Source of the DNA: Flexivirga aerilata
Lineage (GTDB): Bacteria; Actinomycetota; Actinomycetes; Actinomycetales; Dermatophilaceae
Direction of reading: 5' to 3'
DNA: 64,000 nt
NCBI RefSeq assembly: GCF_013002715.1
Contig: NZ_JABENB010000002.1
Coordinates: 682,001-746,000 of the forward strand
The first letter of the stretch is position 1, and the number at the start of each line of letters is the position of its first letter. Made by a program: the position numbers and the translations under genes. The notes under the pieces are model-generated. The model saw only the letters and a list, made by a program, of their open reading frames with translations. It made no database searches and was not told the DNA's origin. Below are positions 56,160 to 64,000 of the stretch, one piece after another.

Positions 56160-57110
56160 ATGAGTGCTGATACGTCCGCTGCCGCGGTGACCAAGGACTC
56201 GGGCGTCGATCCGGACAAGTCGACCTCGCTGGCCAAGGCGGGCGCCTGGGCGCGGCGGGCACCGCTGCTGCCGGCGCTGATCTTCATGATCGTGGTGACG
56301 CAGTTGCCGTTCGTGGCGACGATCGTCATCTCGTTCATGAACTGGAACGCCTACTACCCCGACGACCGCAGCTTCGCCGGCTTGGACAATTTCAAGACCG
56401 TGCTGACCGACGTCAACGCGCGTGAGGCGATCATCGTCACCGTCCTGCTCACCGTGGGCGTGGTGCTGATCAGCCTGGTGCTGGGGCTGGCGATCGCGCT
56501 GTTGCTGGACCGCAAGTTCCGGGGCCGCAGCATCGCGCGCACGCTGATGATCACGCCGTTCCTGATCGTGCCGGTCGCGGCGGCGCTGCTCTGGAAGCAC
56601 GCGCTCTACAACGCGCAGTACGGCTTGTTCAACGGGGTGCTGAAGTTCCTGTTCGGGGACAGCGCCCCGCAGCCGGACTGGATCAGCGACCACCCGCTGA
56701 TCGCGGTGATGTTCTCGCTGGTCTGGCAGTGGACGCCGTTCATGATGCTGATCCTGCTGGCCGGTCTGCAGAGCCGGCCGATGGACGTGGTCGAGGCGGC
56801 CCGCATCGACGGCGCGTCCGGCTGGCAGATCTTCACCAACATGACGTTGCCGCACCTGCGGCAGTACATCGAACTGTCCGGGCTGCTCGGCGCCATCTAC
56901 ATCGTGCAGAACTTCGACGCCGTCTTCACCATCACCTCGGGTGGTCTCGGCACCGCCAACCTGCCGTACTACATCTACCAAACCTTCTATTCCGCACACG
57001 ATTACGGCACCGCGTCCGCCGCGGGTGTGATCGTCGTGATCGGCACGATCATCATCGCGACCTTCGCGCTGCGGACCGTGCTCAGTTTGTTCCGGGAGGA
57101 GACCCGATGA
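56160..57110 (+). CDS. ABC polyol transporter permease 1
   Basis: A 316-residue MalF-type permease with six membrane segments and EAA loop VVEAARIDGASGWQIFTNMTLPHL. Six nt after the binding-protein stop. A 40-residue hydrophilic N-terminus precedes the first segment. Confidence 0.92.
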   Translation: MSADTSAAAVTKDSGVDPDKSTSLAKAGAWARRAPLLPALIFMIVVTQLPFVATIVISFMNWNAYYPDDRSFAGLDNFKTVLTDVNAREAIIVTVLLTVGVVLISLVLGLAIALLLDRKFRGRSIARTLMITPFLIVPVAAALLWKHALYNAQYGLFNGVLKFLFGDSAPQPDWISDHPLIAVMFSLVWQWTPFMMLILLAGLQSRPMDVVEAARIDGASGWQIFTNMTLPHLRQYIELSGLLGAIYIVQNFDAVFTITSGGLGTANLPYYIYQTFYSAHDYGTASAAGVIVVIGTIIIATFALRTVLSLFREETR

Positions 57111-57165
57111 TCACCCCACAAAGTTCTCCGCTCCTTCGTCGCTCCGATACTTTGCGAGGACCCCG

Positions 57166-58029
57166 ATGACCACTGTGAAGGAAGCTCAGGCCGGCCCGGC
57201 GATGACCCAGGCCGGCAAGAAGAAGCGGTCCGGGGTGCTGCTCACCGGCGCCGCCTGGATCATCTCGGTGCTGTTCGTCTTCCCGGTCGTGTGGATGATC
57301 TGGACGTCGTTCCACTCCGAGACGGACGCGGCGACCAACCCGCCGAAGATCCTGTCGCCGTTCAGCACCGAGGGCTACAGCGCGTTCTTCGGCTCCAACC
57401 CGTGGCCGCCGATCCTGAATTCGCTGACGGCGAGCGTCATCTCGACGGTGTTCGTGCTCTGCCTCGCGCTGCCCGCGGCATACGCCCTGTCGATCCGGCC
57501 GGTGAAGAAGTGGAGCGACGTGCTGTTCTTCTTCCTGTCGACCAAGTTCATGCCGGTCGTCGCGGCGCTGCTGCCGGTTTACCTGTTCGCCGAGAAGATC
57601 AAGTTCCTGGACAACATCTGGCTGCTGATCATCCTCTACACCTCGATGAACCTGCCGATCGCGGTGTGGATGCTGCGTTCCTTCCTCTCCGAGATCCCCG
57701 ACGAGATGCTCGAGGCGGCGCAGGTCGACGGTGCCGGACTCGTGCGCACGCTCCGCGAGATCATCGCGCCGGTCATCATGCCGGGCATCGCGTCCGCGGC
57801 GTTGATCTGCTTCATCTTCAGCTGGAACGAGCTGCTCTTCGCCCGGGTGCTGACCGGCACCCGCGCGGAGACGGCGCCGGTCTTCCTCACCGGCTTCGTG
57901 ACCAGCCAGGGGCTGTTCCTCGCCCAGGTGTGCGCGGCGTCGTTCGTGGTCTCGTTGCCCGTGCTGGCGGCCGGGTTCGCCGCCCAGGACAAGCTGGTCC
58001 AGGGACTGTCCATGGGCGCGGTACGGTGA
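57166..58029 (+). CDS. ABC polyol transporter permease 2
   Basis: A 287-residue MalG-type permease; EAA loop MLEAAQVDGAGLVRTLREIIAPV. It starts 55 nt after the first permease; the gap contains GATGATCACC and GATGACCAC, a near-duplicate of the start region. Its stop overlaps the dehydrogenase GTG by 4 nt. Full-length, in contrast to the frameshifted paralogue at 25350. Confidence 0.92.
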   Translation: MTTVKEAQAGPAMTQAGKKKRSGVLLTGAAWIISVLFVFPVVWMIWTSFHSETDAATNPPKILSPFSTEGYSAFFGSNPWPPILNSLTASVISTVFVLCLALPAAYALSIRPVKKWSDVLFFFLSTKFMPVVAALLPVYLFAEKIKFLDNIWLLIILYTSMNLPIAVWMLRSFLSEIPDEMLEAAQVDGAGLVRTLREIIAPVIMPGIASAALICFIFSWNELLFARVLTGTRAETAPVFLTGFVTSQGLFLAQVCAASFVVSLPVLAAGFAAQDKLVQGLSMGAVR

Positions 58030-59525
58030 GTCGGGTGAGTGCCACCCCACTGTCCGAAAGCACCGTCCACCAACTGGATTCGCGGGTCGTGGTGCCGAGC
58101 TACGACCGGTCGGCGAACACCACCGGCATCGTGCACCTCGGCGTCGGCGGCTTCCACCGGGCGCACCAGGCGATGTATGTCGATGCGCTCATGTCCGGCG
58201 GCGCCGCCGATGACTGGGCGATCACCGGTGTCGGGGTGCTGCCGCAGGACGAGCGCATCGTGCAGGTGCTGAACGACCAGGACGGCCTCTACACGCTGGT
58301 CGTCAAGCACCCGGACGGCCGGCTGGAGCCGCGCGTGATCGGCTCGATCAGCCGGATGCTGCACGCGCCGACCGACCCGGAGGCCGTGCTGTCGGCGATG
58401 ACCGACCCGGCCACCCGCATCGTGTCGCTGACCATCACCGAGGGCAGCTACCTGATCGACCAGGTGACCGGGGAGTTCGACGCCGGGCACCCCTCCATCC
58501 AGGCCGACCTTGCCGAGAATGCAACGCCGACAACGGCATTCGGCTTCATCGTCGAGGCGCTGCGGCGCCGCCGGGAAGCAGGCACACCACCGTTCACGGT
58601 GATGTCGTGCGACAACCTGCCCGGCAACGGCGACGTCGCCCGCTACACGATCACGTCCTTCGCCCGGTTGAAGGACGCCGGCCTCGCGGACTGGATCGAA
58701 ACCAACGTCGTCTTCCCCAACTCGATGGTGGACCGGATCACGCCGGTGACGTCGCCGGAGGACATCGAGCGGCTCGCCGAGGAGTTCGGCATCCAGGACG
58801 GCTGGCCGGTCGTCTGCGAGCCGTTCACCCAGTGGGTGCTGCAGGACGAGTTCACCGACGGCCGGCCGCCGCTGGAGGACGTCGGAGTGCAGGTCGTGCC
58901 CGACGTGGTGCCTTACGAGCTGATGAAGCTGCGGCTGCTCAACGCCAGCCATCAGGCGCTGTGCTACCTCGGCTACCTCGCCGGCTACCGCTACGCCCAC
59001 GAGGTCGCCCAGGACCCGCTGTTCGCGGAGTTCCTGCTCGGTTACATGGAATTCGAGGGTTCGCCGACTCTGCCCGAGGTCCCGGGCGTCGACCTCGCGG
59101 CCTACCGGCGGGAGCTGGTCGAGCGCTTCGCCAACCCCGAGGTGCGCGACACCCTGGCGCGGCTGTGCGCCGAGAGCAGCGACCGGATCCCGAAGTGGCT
59201 GGTGCCGGTGATCCGCGAGGCCCTCGACGCCGGGCGGCCGGTGGACCGCGCCGCGCTGGTGGTCGCTGCGTGGGCCCGCTACGCGGAGGGTGTCGACGAG
59301 GACGGCCAGCCGATCGACATCGTCGACCACCGCAAGGAGCAGGTGATGGCGGCCGCCGCCAGGCAAGGCGAGGACGATCTGGCGTTCCTGCGTGACCCGA
59401 CGCTGTTCGGTGACCTGGTCGACCGGGAGGCATTTACCACGCCATACAGGGCTGCACTGAAGTCGTTGCACGAGAAGGGATCTCGCGCCACGCTGCAGGA
59501 GACCGTCGACCGGCTGCGAGGTTGA
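58026..59525 (+). CDS. Mannitol/D-arabinitol 2-dehydrogenase
   Basis: A 499-residue long-chain polyol dehydrogenase. The NAD-binding segment is [37 protein letters not shown] and [12 protein letters not shown] follow; the catalytic K-x4-N-x2-H is in KLRLLNASH. Family members oxidise mannitol to fructose, D-arabinitol to D-xylulose or D-sorbitol. The adjacent xylulokinase favours D-arabinitol. GTG 58026 overlaps the permease stop; GTG 58035 is three codons later. Confidence 0.9.
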   Translation: MSRVSATPLSESTVHQLDSRVVVPSYDRSANTTGIVHLGVGGFHRAHQAMYVDALMSGGAADDWAITGVGVLPQDERIVQVLNDQDGLYTLVVKHPDGRLEPRVIGSISRMLHAPTDPEAVLSAMTDPATRIVSLTITEGSYLIDQVTGEFDAGHPSIQADLAENATPTTAFGFIVEALRRRREAGTPPFTVMSCDNLPGNGDVARYTITSFARLKDAGLADWIETNVVFPNSMVDRITPVTSPEDIERLAEEFGIQDGWPVVCEPFTQWVLQDEFTDGRPPLEDVGVQVVPDVVPYELMKLRLLNASHQALCYLGYLAGYRYAHEVAQDPLFAEFLLGYMEFEGSPTLPEVPGVDLAAYRRELVERFANPEVRDTLARLCAESSDRIPKWLVPVIREALDAGRPVDRAALVVAAWARYAEGVDEDGQPIDIVDHRKEQVMAAAARQGEDDLAFLRDPTLFGDLVDREAFTTPYRAALKSLHEKGSRATLQETVDRLRG

Positions 59526-59532
59526 CCGCGGA

Positions 59533-60987
59533 ATGACCACGGACTCCTCGACCACCCTCGTCGCCGGGGTCGACTCCTCGACCCAGTCCTGCAAGATCGT
59601 CGTCTGCGACGCGGCCACCGGCCGCACCGTCCGTGAGGGGCGGGCGAGCCACCCCGACGGCACGCAGGTCAGTGCCGCCGCATGGTGGGACGCCTTCCGC
59701 ACAGCACGGCAGGACGGCCTGCTCGACGGCGTCGCGGCCATCGCCGTCGGCGGCCAGCAGCACGGCATGGTCACCCTCGACGACGCCGGGGAGCTCGTGC
59801 GCGACGCGATGCTCTGGAACGACACCAGCTCGGCCGACGCGGCCCGCGCGCTGACCGCCGAGCTCGGCGGACCACGGGCCTGGGTCGACGCGGTCGACCT
59901 CGTGCCGGTGGCGAGCTTCACCGGCACGAAGCTGCGCTGGCTCGCCGAACACGAGCCCGAGCACGCCGCCCGCACCCGCACGGTCGTGCTTCCCCACGAC
60001 TGGCTGACTGGCCAGATCCTTGCCGAGACAGGCGGATTCACCGAGTGGACCACCGATCGGGGAGATGCCTCGGGCACTGCCTACTGGTCGCCGGTCACCG
60101 AGGACTACCGCCTCGACCTGCTCCGGATGGCCTTCGGACGCGACGTGGAGGTGCCGCGGGCGCTCGGTCCGGCCGAACCGGCCGGCCACGCCGGAGATCT
60201 GCTCGTCGCGGCCGGCACCGGTGACAACGCGGCTGCCGCGCTCGGACTCGGGCTGGAGCCGGGCGACGTCGTGGTCTCGCTCGGCACGAGCGGCGCGGTC
60301 TTCGCGGTGCACGACTCGGTCGTCGGGGACGAGCGCGGCGAGGTTGCCGGCTTCGCGGACGCGACCGGCCGGCACCTGCCGCTGCTCGCGACACTGAACG
60401 CGGCACGCGTGCTGTCCGCCGCGGCCGCGACGCTCGGCATCGACCTGACCGAGCTCGACCGGCTCGCGGGAGAGGCACCGGCCGGCGCGGGCGGGCTGAC
60501 GCTGCTGCCCTTCCTCGACGGCGAACGCACCCCCAACCTGCCGACGGCGACCGGCACGCTCGCGGGCATCACGCGCGCCAACTCGACGCCCGGCCATCTC
60601 GCGAGGGCGTATGTCGAGGGGATGCTCTGCAACCTCGCCGGCTGCGTCAATGCGTTGCAGCGCAACGGGATTCGCACCAACCGGGTCCTGCTGATCGGCG
60701 GGGCTGCCGCGTCCCGGACGGTGCGCACGGTCGCCGCCGACATCTTCGGGGTGCCGGTCGTCGTGCCGGAGCCGGCCGAGTATGTCGCGCGGGGAGCCGC
60801 CCGGCAGGCCGCGTGGGCGCTGTCGGGCGACGCCGAGCCGCCCGCATGGGACGTGCCGGTCGCGGCGGAGGTGCAGCCGCAGGACGCCGACGCCGGTGCC
60901 CGCACGTTGCGGCGCTATCGCGAGGTGCTGGACGCGACGCACCCCGACCGGTCAGCCGAGGATGGTGCGGCGCAACAGCTCGGGTAG
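59533..60987 (+). CDS. xylB: Xylulokinase
   Basis: A 484-residue FGGY-family kinase making xylulose-5-phosphate. [21 protein letters not shown] at the N-terminus, [12 protein letters not shown] (xylulose site), [30 protein letters not shown] and [20 protein letters not shown] identify it. Last gene of the polyol operon; its 3' end overlaps the convergent DUF952-SRPBCC gene by 36 bp. Confidence 0.92.
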   Translation: MTTDSSTTLVAGVDSSTQSCKIVVCDAATGRTVREGRASHPDGTQVSAAAWWDAFRTARQDGLLDGVAAIAVGGQQHGMVTLDDAGELVRDAMLWNDTSSADAARALTAELGGPRAWVDAVDLVPVASFTGTKLRWLAEHEPEHAARTRTVVLPHDWLTGQILAETGGFTEWTTDRGDASGTAYWSPVTEDYRLDLLRMAFGRDVEVPRALGPAEPAGHAGDLLVAAGTGDNAAAALGLGLEPGDVVVSLGTSGAVFAVHDSVVGDERGEVAGFADATGRHLPLLATLNAARVLSAAAATLGIDLTELDRLAGEAPAGAGGLTLLPFLDGERTPNLPTATGTLAGITRANSTPGHLARAYVEGMLCNLAGCVNALQRNGIRTNRVLLIGGAAASRTVRTVAADIFGVPVVVPEPAEYVARGAARQAAWALSGDAEPPAWDVPVAAEVQPQDADAGARTLRRYREVLDATHPDRSAEDGAAQQLG

Positions 60988-61722
60988 GGCGCGGTCGGCC
61001 AGCCCGACCTCGCTGCGCGCCTCGCGCAGGGCCTCGGGAGAGCCGGTGCCGTCGACCTCCGTCACCAGCGTCAGCACGGTGGCCGCGCGTTCGTCGCTGA
61101 ACGCACGGCCCAGGTGGAAGGAGTGCGTCGAGGCCAGGCCGCCGCGCTCCGAGCGCACCTGGAGCAAGCGTCCCCGGTCGGCCGCGGTAACGGTGCTGAC
61201 GAACGCACCGTCGGTGGTCAGGTAGGTCAGCCGGGTGCCGACGCCGGTCGGACCGTCCGCAGTGATCGTGCTGACGCCGGGCAGCCAGCGGCCGGCGCGT
61301 TGCCAGTCGGTGAGGGTGTCCCACACGGTGCCGAGGTCGCTGGGTATGACGACCGCGGTGCGCGATGCGGTGGCGGCCTCGTCGTGCGGCAGGTCGTGGG
61401 TCGGGTGCAGGGTGTGCACGGCTTGGACGGCGTCGACCTCGATCGGGCCGTAGACGTGCGGGAACTCCTCGCCGGTCGCCGGATCGCCGACCTCACGCCT
61501 GACCTCCGCGTTGAGTCGGCCCGGGTCGATCGCGAGCAGGAAGAGATCCTGCTCGTAGTCGGAGTAGAAGCGCTGCCGGACCGTCGGCCACTGGTCGGCG
61601 CCGGCCGCATGCACGAAATCGGCCGCTGCGAGCGGCACCCCTCGGGTGGACTGCTCGTAGCGGCCGATGGATTCGGCGGTGGCCCAGTGCTGCGGCTCCG
61701 CCAGGTGGTAGATGAGCTCCAT
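60952..61722 (-). CDS. DUF952-SRPBCC fusion protein
   Basis: A 256-residue two-domain protein. Residues 1-105 are a DUF952 domain: [66 protein letters not shown]. Residues 120-256 form an SRPBCC (polyketide-cyclase/START-like) domain: [34 protein letters not shown]952 proteins are usually stand-alone, so the fusion is notable. AGAAGG lies 8 nt before ATG 61722; a GTG at 61728 is in frame. Function unknown. Confidence 0.8.
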   Translation of the reverse strand: MELIYHLAEPQHWATAESIGRYEQSTRGVPLAAADFVHAAGADQWPTVRQRFYSDYEQDLFLLAIDPGRLNAEVRREVGDPATGEEFPHVYGPIEVDAVQAVHTLHPTHDLPHDEAATASRTAVVIPSDLGTVWDTLTDWQRAGRWLPGVSTITADGPTGVGTRLTYLTTDGAFVSTVTAADRGRLLQVRSERGGLASTHSFHLGRAFSDERAATVLTLVTEVDGTGSPEALREARSEVGLADRALPELLRRTILG

Positions 61723-61756
61723 GGGCACACCTTCTCAGGGTGTCCCGGGGAGCGGG

Positions 61757-61807
61757 TGGTCAGTGCTGGTCAGTGCTGCTCGGTGCTGCTCAGCGCTGGT
61801 CCGTGCT
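61757..61807. repeat. 10-bp tandem repeat, five units
   Basis: GGTCAGTGCT, GGTCAGTGCT, GCTCGGTGCT, GCTCAGCGCT and GGTCCGTGCT follow each other in the gap between the fusion gene and the 54-aa gene. Confidence 0.75.
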
Positions 61808-61812
61808 GGCGC

Positions 61813-61977
61813 TCAGCCGGCGCCCTGCTCGTAGGCGAGCTGCTCGGCATACGGCCGCATCGGGTGCAGCTTGTGCGTCGGCTCCGACTTGTGCGCGGTG
61901 CGTTGCGCACCGCTGCGGTGCAGCTCGGCGAGGAGGTGATCGGTGGTGCGGCGCACGACAGGTGAGGTCTGGCCCAT
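61813..61977 (-). CDS. Small hypothetical protein, 54 aa
   Basis: ATG 61977 with AAAGGA 8 nt upstream; TGA at 61813. The product (MGQTSPVVRRTTDHLLAELH, KLHPMRPYAEQLAYEQGAG) is basic and hydrophilic. No family recognised. Its 3' end adjoins the 10-bp repeats. Confidence 0.55.
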   Translation of the reverse strand: MGQTSPVVRRTTDHLLAELHRSGAQRTAHKSEPTHKLHPMRPYAEQLAYEQGAG

Positions 61978-62093
61978 AGTGGCGTCCTTTCGTGGGTGTG
62001 GATCGGACCGACATCAGATGTAACGGAGGGATGCTCCGGTTAATTCCCCGATGCCGGAAGTTTTCTGCACCAACCTGCGCGCGGCATGAAACG

Positions 62094-62131
62094 ACGCTGG
62101 CACCTGCCCACGAGAGGGCAGGCGCCAGCGT
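62094..62131 (-). terminator. Terminator hairpin after the dioxygenase gene
   Basis: ACGCTGGC-A-CCTGCCC pairs with GGGCAGG-C-GCCAGCGT around ACGAGA; 15 pairs with one mismatch, 14 nt downstream of the dioxygenase stop. Confidence 0.82.
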
Positions 62132-62144
62132 CAGGTCGAACGGC

Positions 62145-63071
62145 TCAGCGGGAACTGATGCTGTGCGCGCCGGTCATCAGACCGGCGAGGTCGTCCGGGG
62201 AGAGGAAGGACGGCGGCGGGGGCGGGCCCCAGCTGAAGAGGCCCTGCGCGCCCTGCAGCACCTCCGGCTCCCAGATCTCCTCCTCGGGGATGACGTCCAT
62301 ATCGGAGAAGTACTCCGAGAAGTTGCCGGCCGGATCCTTGAGGTACCAGAAGAAGTTGGAGCCGGCGAAGTGCCGGCCCATGCCCCAGATGTGGCGTTCG
62401 GGGTGGCCCTCCAGCATGTTCATCGCGCCCCGGCCGACATCGTCGATGTCGTCGACCTGCCAGCTGGTGTGGTGCAGATAGTTGACCGGTGCCTGCAGCG
62501 CCAGGAAGTTGTGGTGGTCGTTCGAGCAGCGCATGAACGCGCCCTTGTCGCCGATGTGGTCGGACACCTTGAAGCCGATGCCGTCGACGAAGAAGCGCAT
62601 CGTCGACGCGAGGTCGGTGGTGCCGATCACGGCGTGGCCGAGACGTCGCGGCTGCACCGGGGTCGTGCGGACCAGGCCGGGTGCCCGGCCGGTCCGTTCG
62701 ATGCGCCCCGGCCCGTTGTATGGCGTGGGCTCCTGCCGGGCCTGGCGCAGCCGGGGCAACACGGCAACCCGCACCCGGATGCCGGCGACCGGCTCGGTCG
62801 CGACCAGCACGTCACCGTCGAGGTCGGCGGCGACCCCGAGGCCGCCCAGCGTGGTGGCGATGCGGGCCAGGTCGTCGGCGTCGTCGGCGCGCACGCCCAG
62901 CTCGACCAGGCGGCGGGTGGGGGCGTGCACGACGCGCAGCTGGGTGCCGGCGTCCTGGGTGGCGAACCCGCCGTCGGCTTGCTGGGAGAGTCCGAAATCG
63001 CTGTAGTACGACTGGGTTTCGGCCACGTTGGGCACCCCGATGATCACGTGGCTGAGTCCGTGCAGGCTCAT
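62145..63071 (-). CDS. VOC-family extradiol (catechol 2,3-) dioxygenase
   Basis: A 308-residue two-module vicinal-oxygen-chelate protein. The second module has the metal ligands: His in LGHAVIGTTDL, His in HHTSWQVDD, Glu in DPAGNFSEYFSD, as in type I extradiol dioxygenases that cleave catechols. The substrate is unknown; the coupled FAH-family hydrolase suggests ring-cleavage product breakdown. ATG 63071 overlaps the upstream stop by 4 nt. Confidence 0.82.
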   Translation of the reverse strand: MSLHGLSHVIIGVPNVAETQSYYSDFGLSQQADGGFATQDAGTQLRVVHAPTRRLVELGVRADDADDLARIATTLGGLGVAADLDGDVLVATEPVAGIRVRVAVLPRLRQARQEPTPYNGPGRIERTGRAPGLVRTTPVQPRRLGHAVIGTTDLASTMRFFVDGIGFKVSDHIGDKGAFMRCSNDHHNFLALQAPVNYLHHTSWQVDDIDDVGRGAMNMLEGHPERHIWGMGRHFAGSNFFWYLKDPAGNFSEYFSDMDVIPEEEIWEPEVLQGAQGLFSWGPPPPPSFLSPDDLAGLMTGAHSISSR

Positions 63072-63934
63072 GACGTGCTCCCCTCCTCGGCCGCTACGAA
63101 GGTCTGCTTCAACTCTCCGATGCCGTCGATGGTGCTGACCAGTGTCTCGCCCGGCTGGATGAAGCGCTGCGGTTTGCGTCCGAGCCCGACGCCCTCGGGG
63201 GTGCCGGTGAAGATGATGTCGCCGGGGTAGAGGGTGATGATCGCCGAGAGTTCGGCGATCAGCGTGGCGACCGGCACGATCAGCTTGGCGGTGCTGCCGT
63301 CCTGCACGGTCTCGCCGTCGAGTTCGGCGTGCAGGTGCAGGTCGTTGCGGTCGGGCAGCGCGTCGGGGCTGACCAGGTAGGGGCCGGTCGGGGCGAAGCC
63401 CGGATAGGACTTGCCGAGCCCGAACTGCGGTGCGGGGCCGGACAACTGGATGACGCGCTCGGAGATGTCCTGGCCGGCGGTGACGCCCGCGACGTAGTCC
63501 CATGCGTCACCCTCGGCCACGCCGTCGGCTTGTTTGCCGATCACGACCACGAGCTCGATTTCCCAGTCGGTGTTGCCGCCGTCGGGGAGCACGACCTTGG
63601 TGACCGGCCCGCTCAGGCTGGAGAGGAACTTCGGGAAGACCGGCGGGAGGCCGTTCGGGGAGTCGAAGCCGGACTCCTGCGCGTGCTCGGCGTAGTTGAG
63701 GCCGACGGCGAGGATCTGCCGCGGGGACGGTGACGGAGCGCCCAGTGAGGAGGGGTCGAACTCCACGGCATCGGTGAGGTCCGCACCCTTCGCCCATCCG
63801 GCGAAGGCCGCCCAATTGTCATAGATGGCAGCGAGTTCGGGTCCGAACTTCCCGTCACTCGCCTTGTGCACGTCGACCGCCCGCTCGTCGTCGGTGATTA
63901 GCTGTGCACGTCCGTCGAGGTTTGCCAGTCGCAT
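63068..63934 (-). CDS. Fumarylacetoacetate hydrolase family protein
   Basis: A 288-residue FAH-fold enzyme. ILAVGLNYAEHAQESG, the metal-binding ELVVVIGKQ with Glu residues, GVTAGQDISER, KSYPGFAPTGPYLV and DIIFTGTPEGVGLGRKPQRFIQPGE define the family (2-hydroxyhepta-2,4-diene-1,7-dioate isomerase, acylpyruvase and related). AAGGAGAACTC precedes ATG 63934. Forms an aromatic-catabolism operon with the dioxygenase and probably the gene to the right. Confidence 0.9.
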   Translation of the reverse strand: MRLANLDGRAQLITDDERAVDVHKASDGKFGPELAAIYDNWAAFAGWAKGADLTDAVEFDPSSLGAPSPSPRQILAVGLNYAEHAQESGFDSPNGLPPVFPKFLSSLSGPVTKVVLPDGGNTDWEIELVVVIGKQADGVAEGDAWDYVAGVTAGQDISERVIQLSGPAPQFGLGKSYPGFAPTGPYLVSPDALPDRNDLHLHAELDGETVQDGSTAKLIVPVATLIAELSAIITLYPGDIIFTGTPEGVGLGRKPQRFIQPGETLVSTIDGIGELKQTFVAAEEGSTS

Positions 63935-63975
63935 GAGTTCTCCTTCGTGTGCGGGTGGTTCGTGATGTGCAAGGT

Positions 63976-64000
63976 TCAGCGCGCGAGCGTGCGTCGCAGT
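63976..64000 (-). CDS. 3' end of a further minus-strand gene
   Basis: The last bases read LRRTLAR and TGA on the minus strand, 42 nt upstream of the FAH gene. Too short to identify; likely the previous gene of the aromatic operon. Confidence 0.3.

Overview
The window is about 64 kb of very GC-rich, almost fully coding DNA with the signatures of a high-GC actinobacterium. Evidence: strong G/C bias at codon third positions, GTG starts, many 4-nt ATGA/GTGA stop-start overlaps, leaderless promoters (TANNNT six to eight bases before the start codon), an actinobacterial RNase P RNA, polyphosphate glucokinase, PriA-type HisA, GuaB1 and a glnA2-glnE pair. A placement in Micrococcales (Dermacoccaceae/Intrasporangiaceae-like) is my inference from gene style and the DUF222/HNH gene with its associated repeats. 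I saw no rRNA, tRNA, CRISPR array or prophage.

Layout. 1-4012: 3' end of a histidine phosphatase, rhodanese plus metZ (methionine), and a NarL-type two-component system. 4046-7102: TPP riboswitch and tenA-thiM-thiE-thiD thiamine operon. 7103-10437: ArsB/SLC13-like permease and yaaA (minus strand), then an RNase II-family exonuclease. 10462-13850: rnpB, a small Cys-rich gene, and a 2.7-kb repeat-rich island around a DUF222/13E12-type HNH endonuclease gene. 13999-21928: housekeeping genes (phosphodiesterase, guaB1, MBL hydrolase, an iron-box-controlled small Cys-rich gene, femX-like, ppgK, map, MFS), with a second repeat array filling the femX/ppgK gap.

21962-32052: a xylooligosaccharide locus resembling the streptomycete bxlR-bxlEFGA arrangement: LacI repressor, lipoprotein binding protein, two permeases (the second frameshifted near its end), GH3 beta-xylosidase/glucosidase, xylose isomerase and a second GH3 enzyme. 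32064-42961: DUF4037 protein, MFS, panB, secreted M6 metalloprotease, glnA2, glnE and a FetB-like permease. 43041-49056: his operon hisD-hisC-hisB-(206-aa unknown)-hisH-priA, then sseB. 49157-53617: MFS and Lys/Ala-rich gene remnants, acyltransferase, patatin, membrane protein, lpdA. 53654-60987: a SorC-regulated polyol operon (binding protein, two permeases, mannitol/arabinitol dehydrogenase, xylulokinase). 60952-64000: a DUF952-SRPBCC fusion, a 54-aa protein, and an aromatic-degradation pair (VOC dioxygenase and FAH hydrolase).

How the genes connect: xylose isomerase in the xylan locus makes D-xylulose, and the only xylulokinase seen lies 30 kb away in the polyol operon, so the two loci feed one pentose-phosphate entry point. 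Neither ABC operon encodes its own ATPase, so a shared MsiK-like ATPase elsewhere is implied. The most unusual material is the hairpin-element family (CTCGATACG / CTACTCGA ends with covarying inner stems) that flanks the HNH gene as inverted copies and forms half-unit tandem arrays at gene 3' ends.
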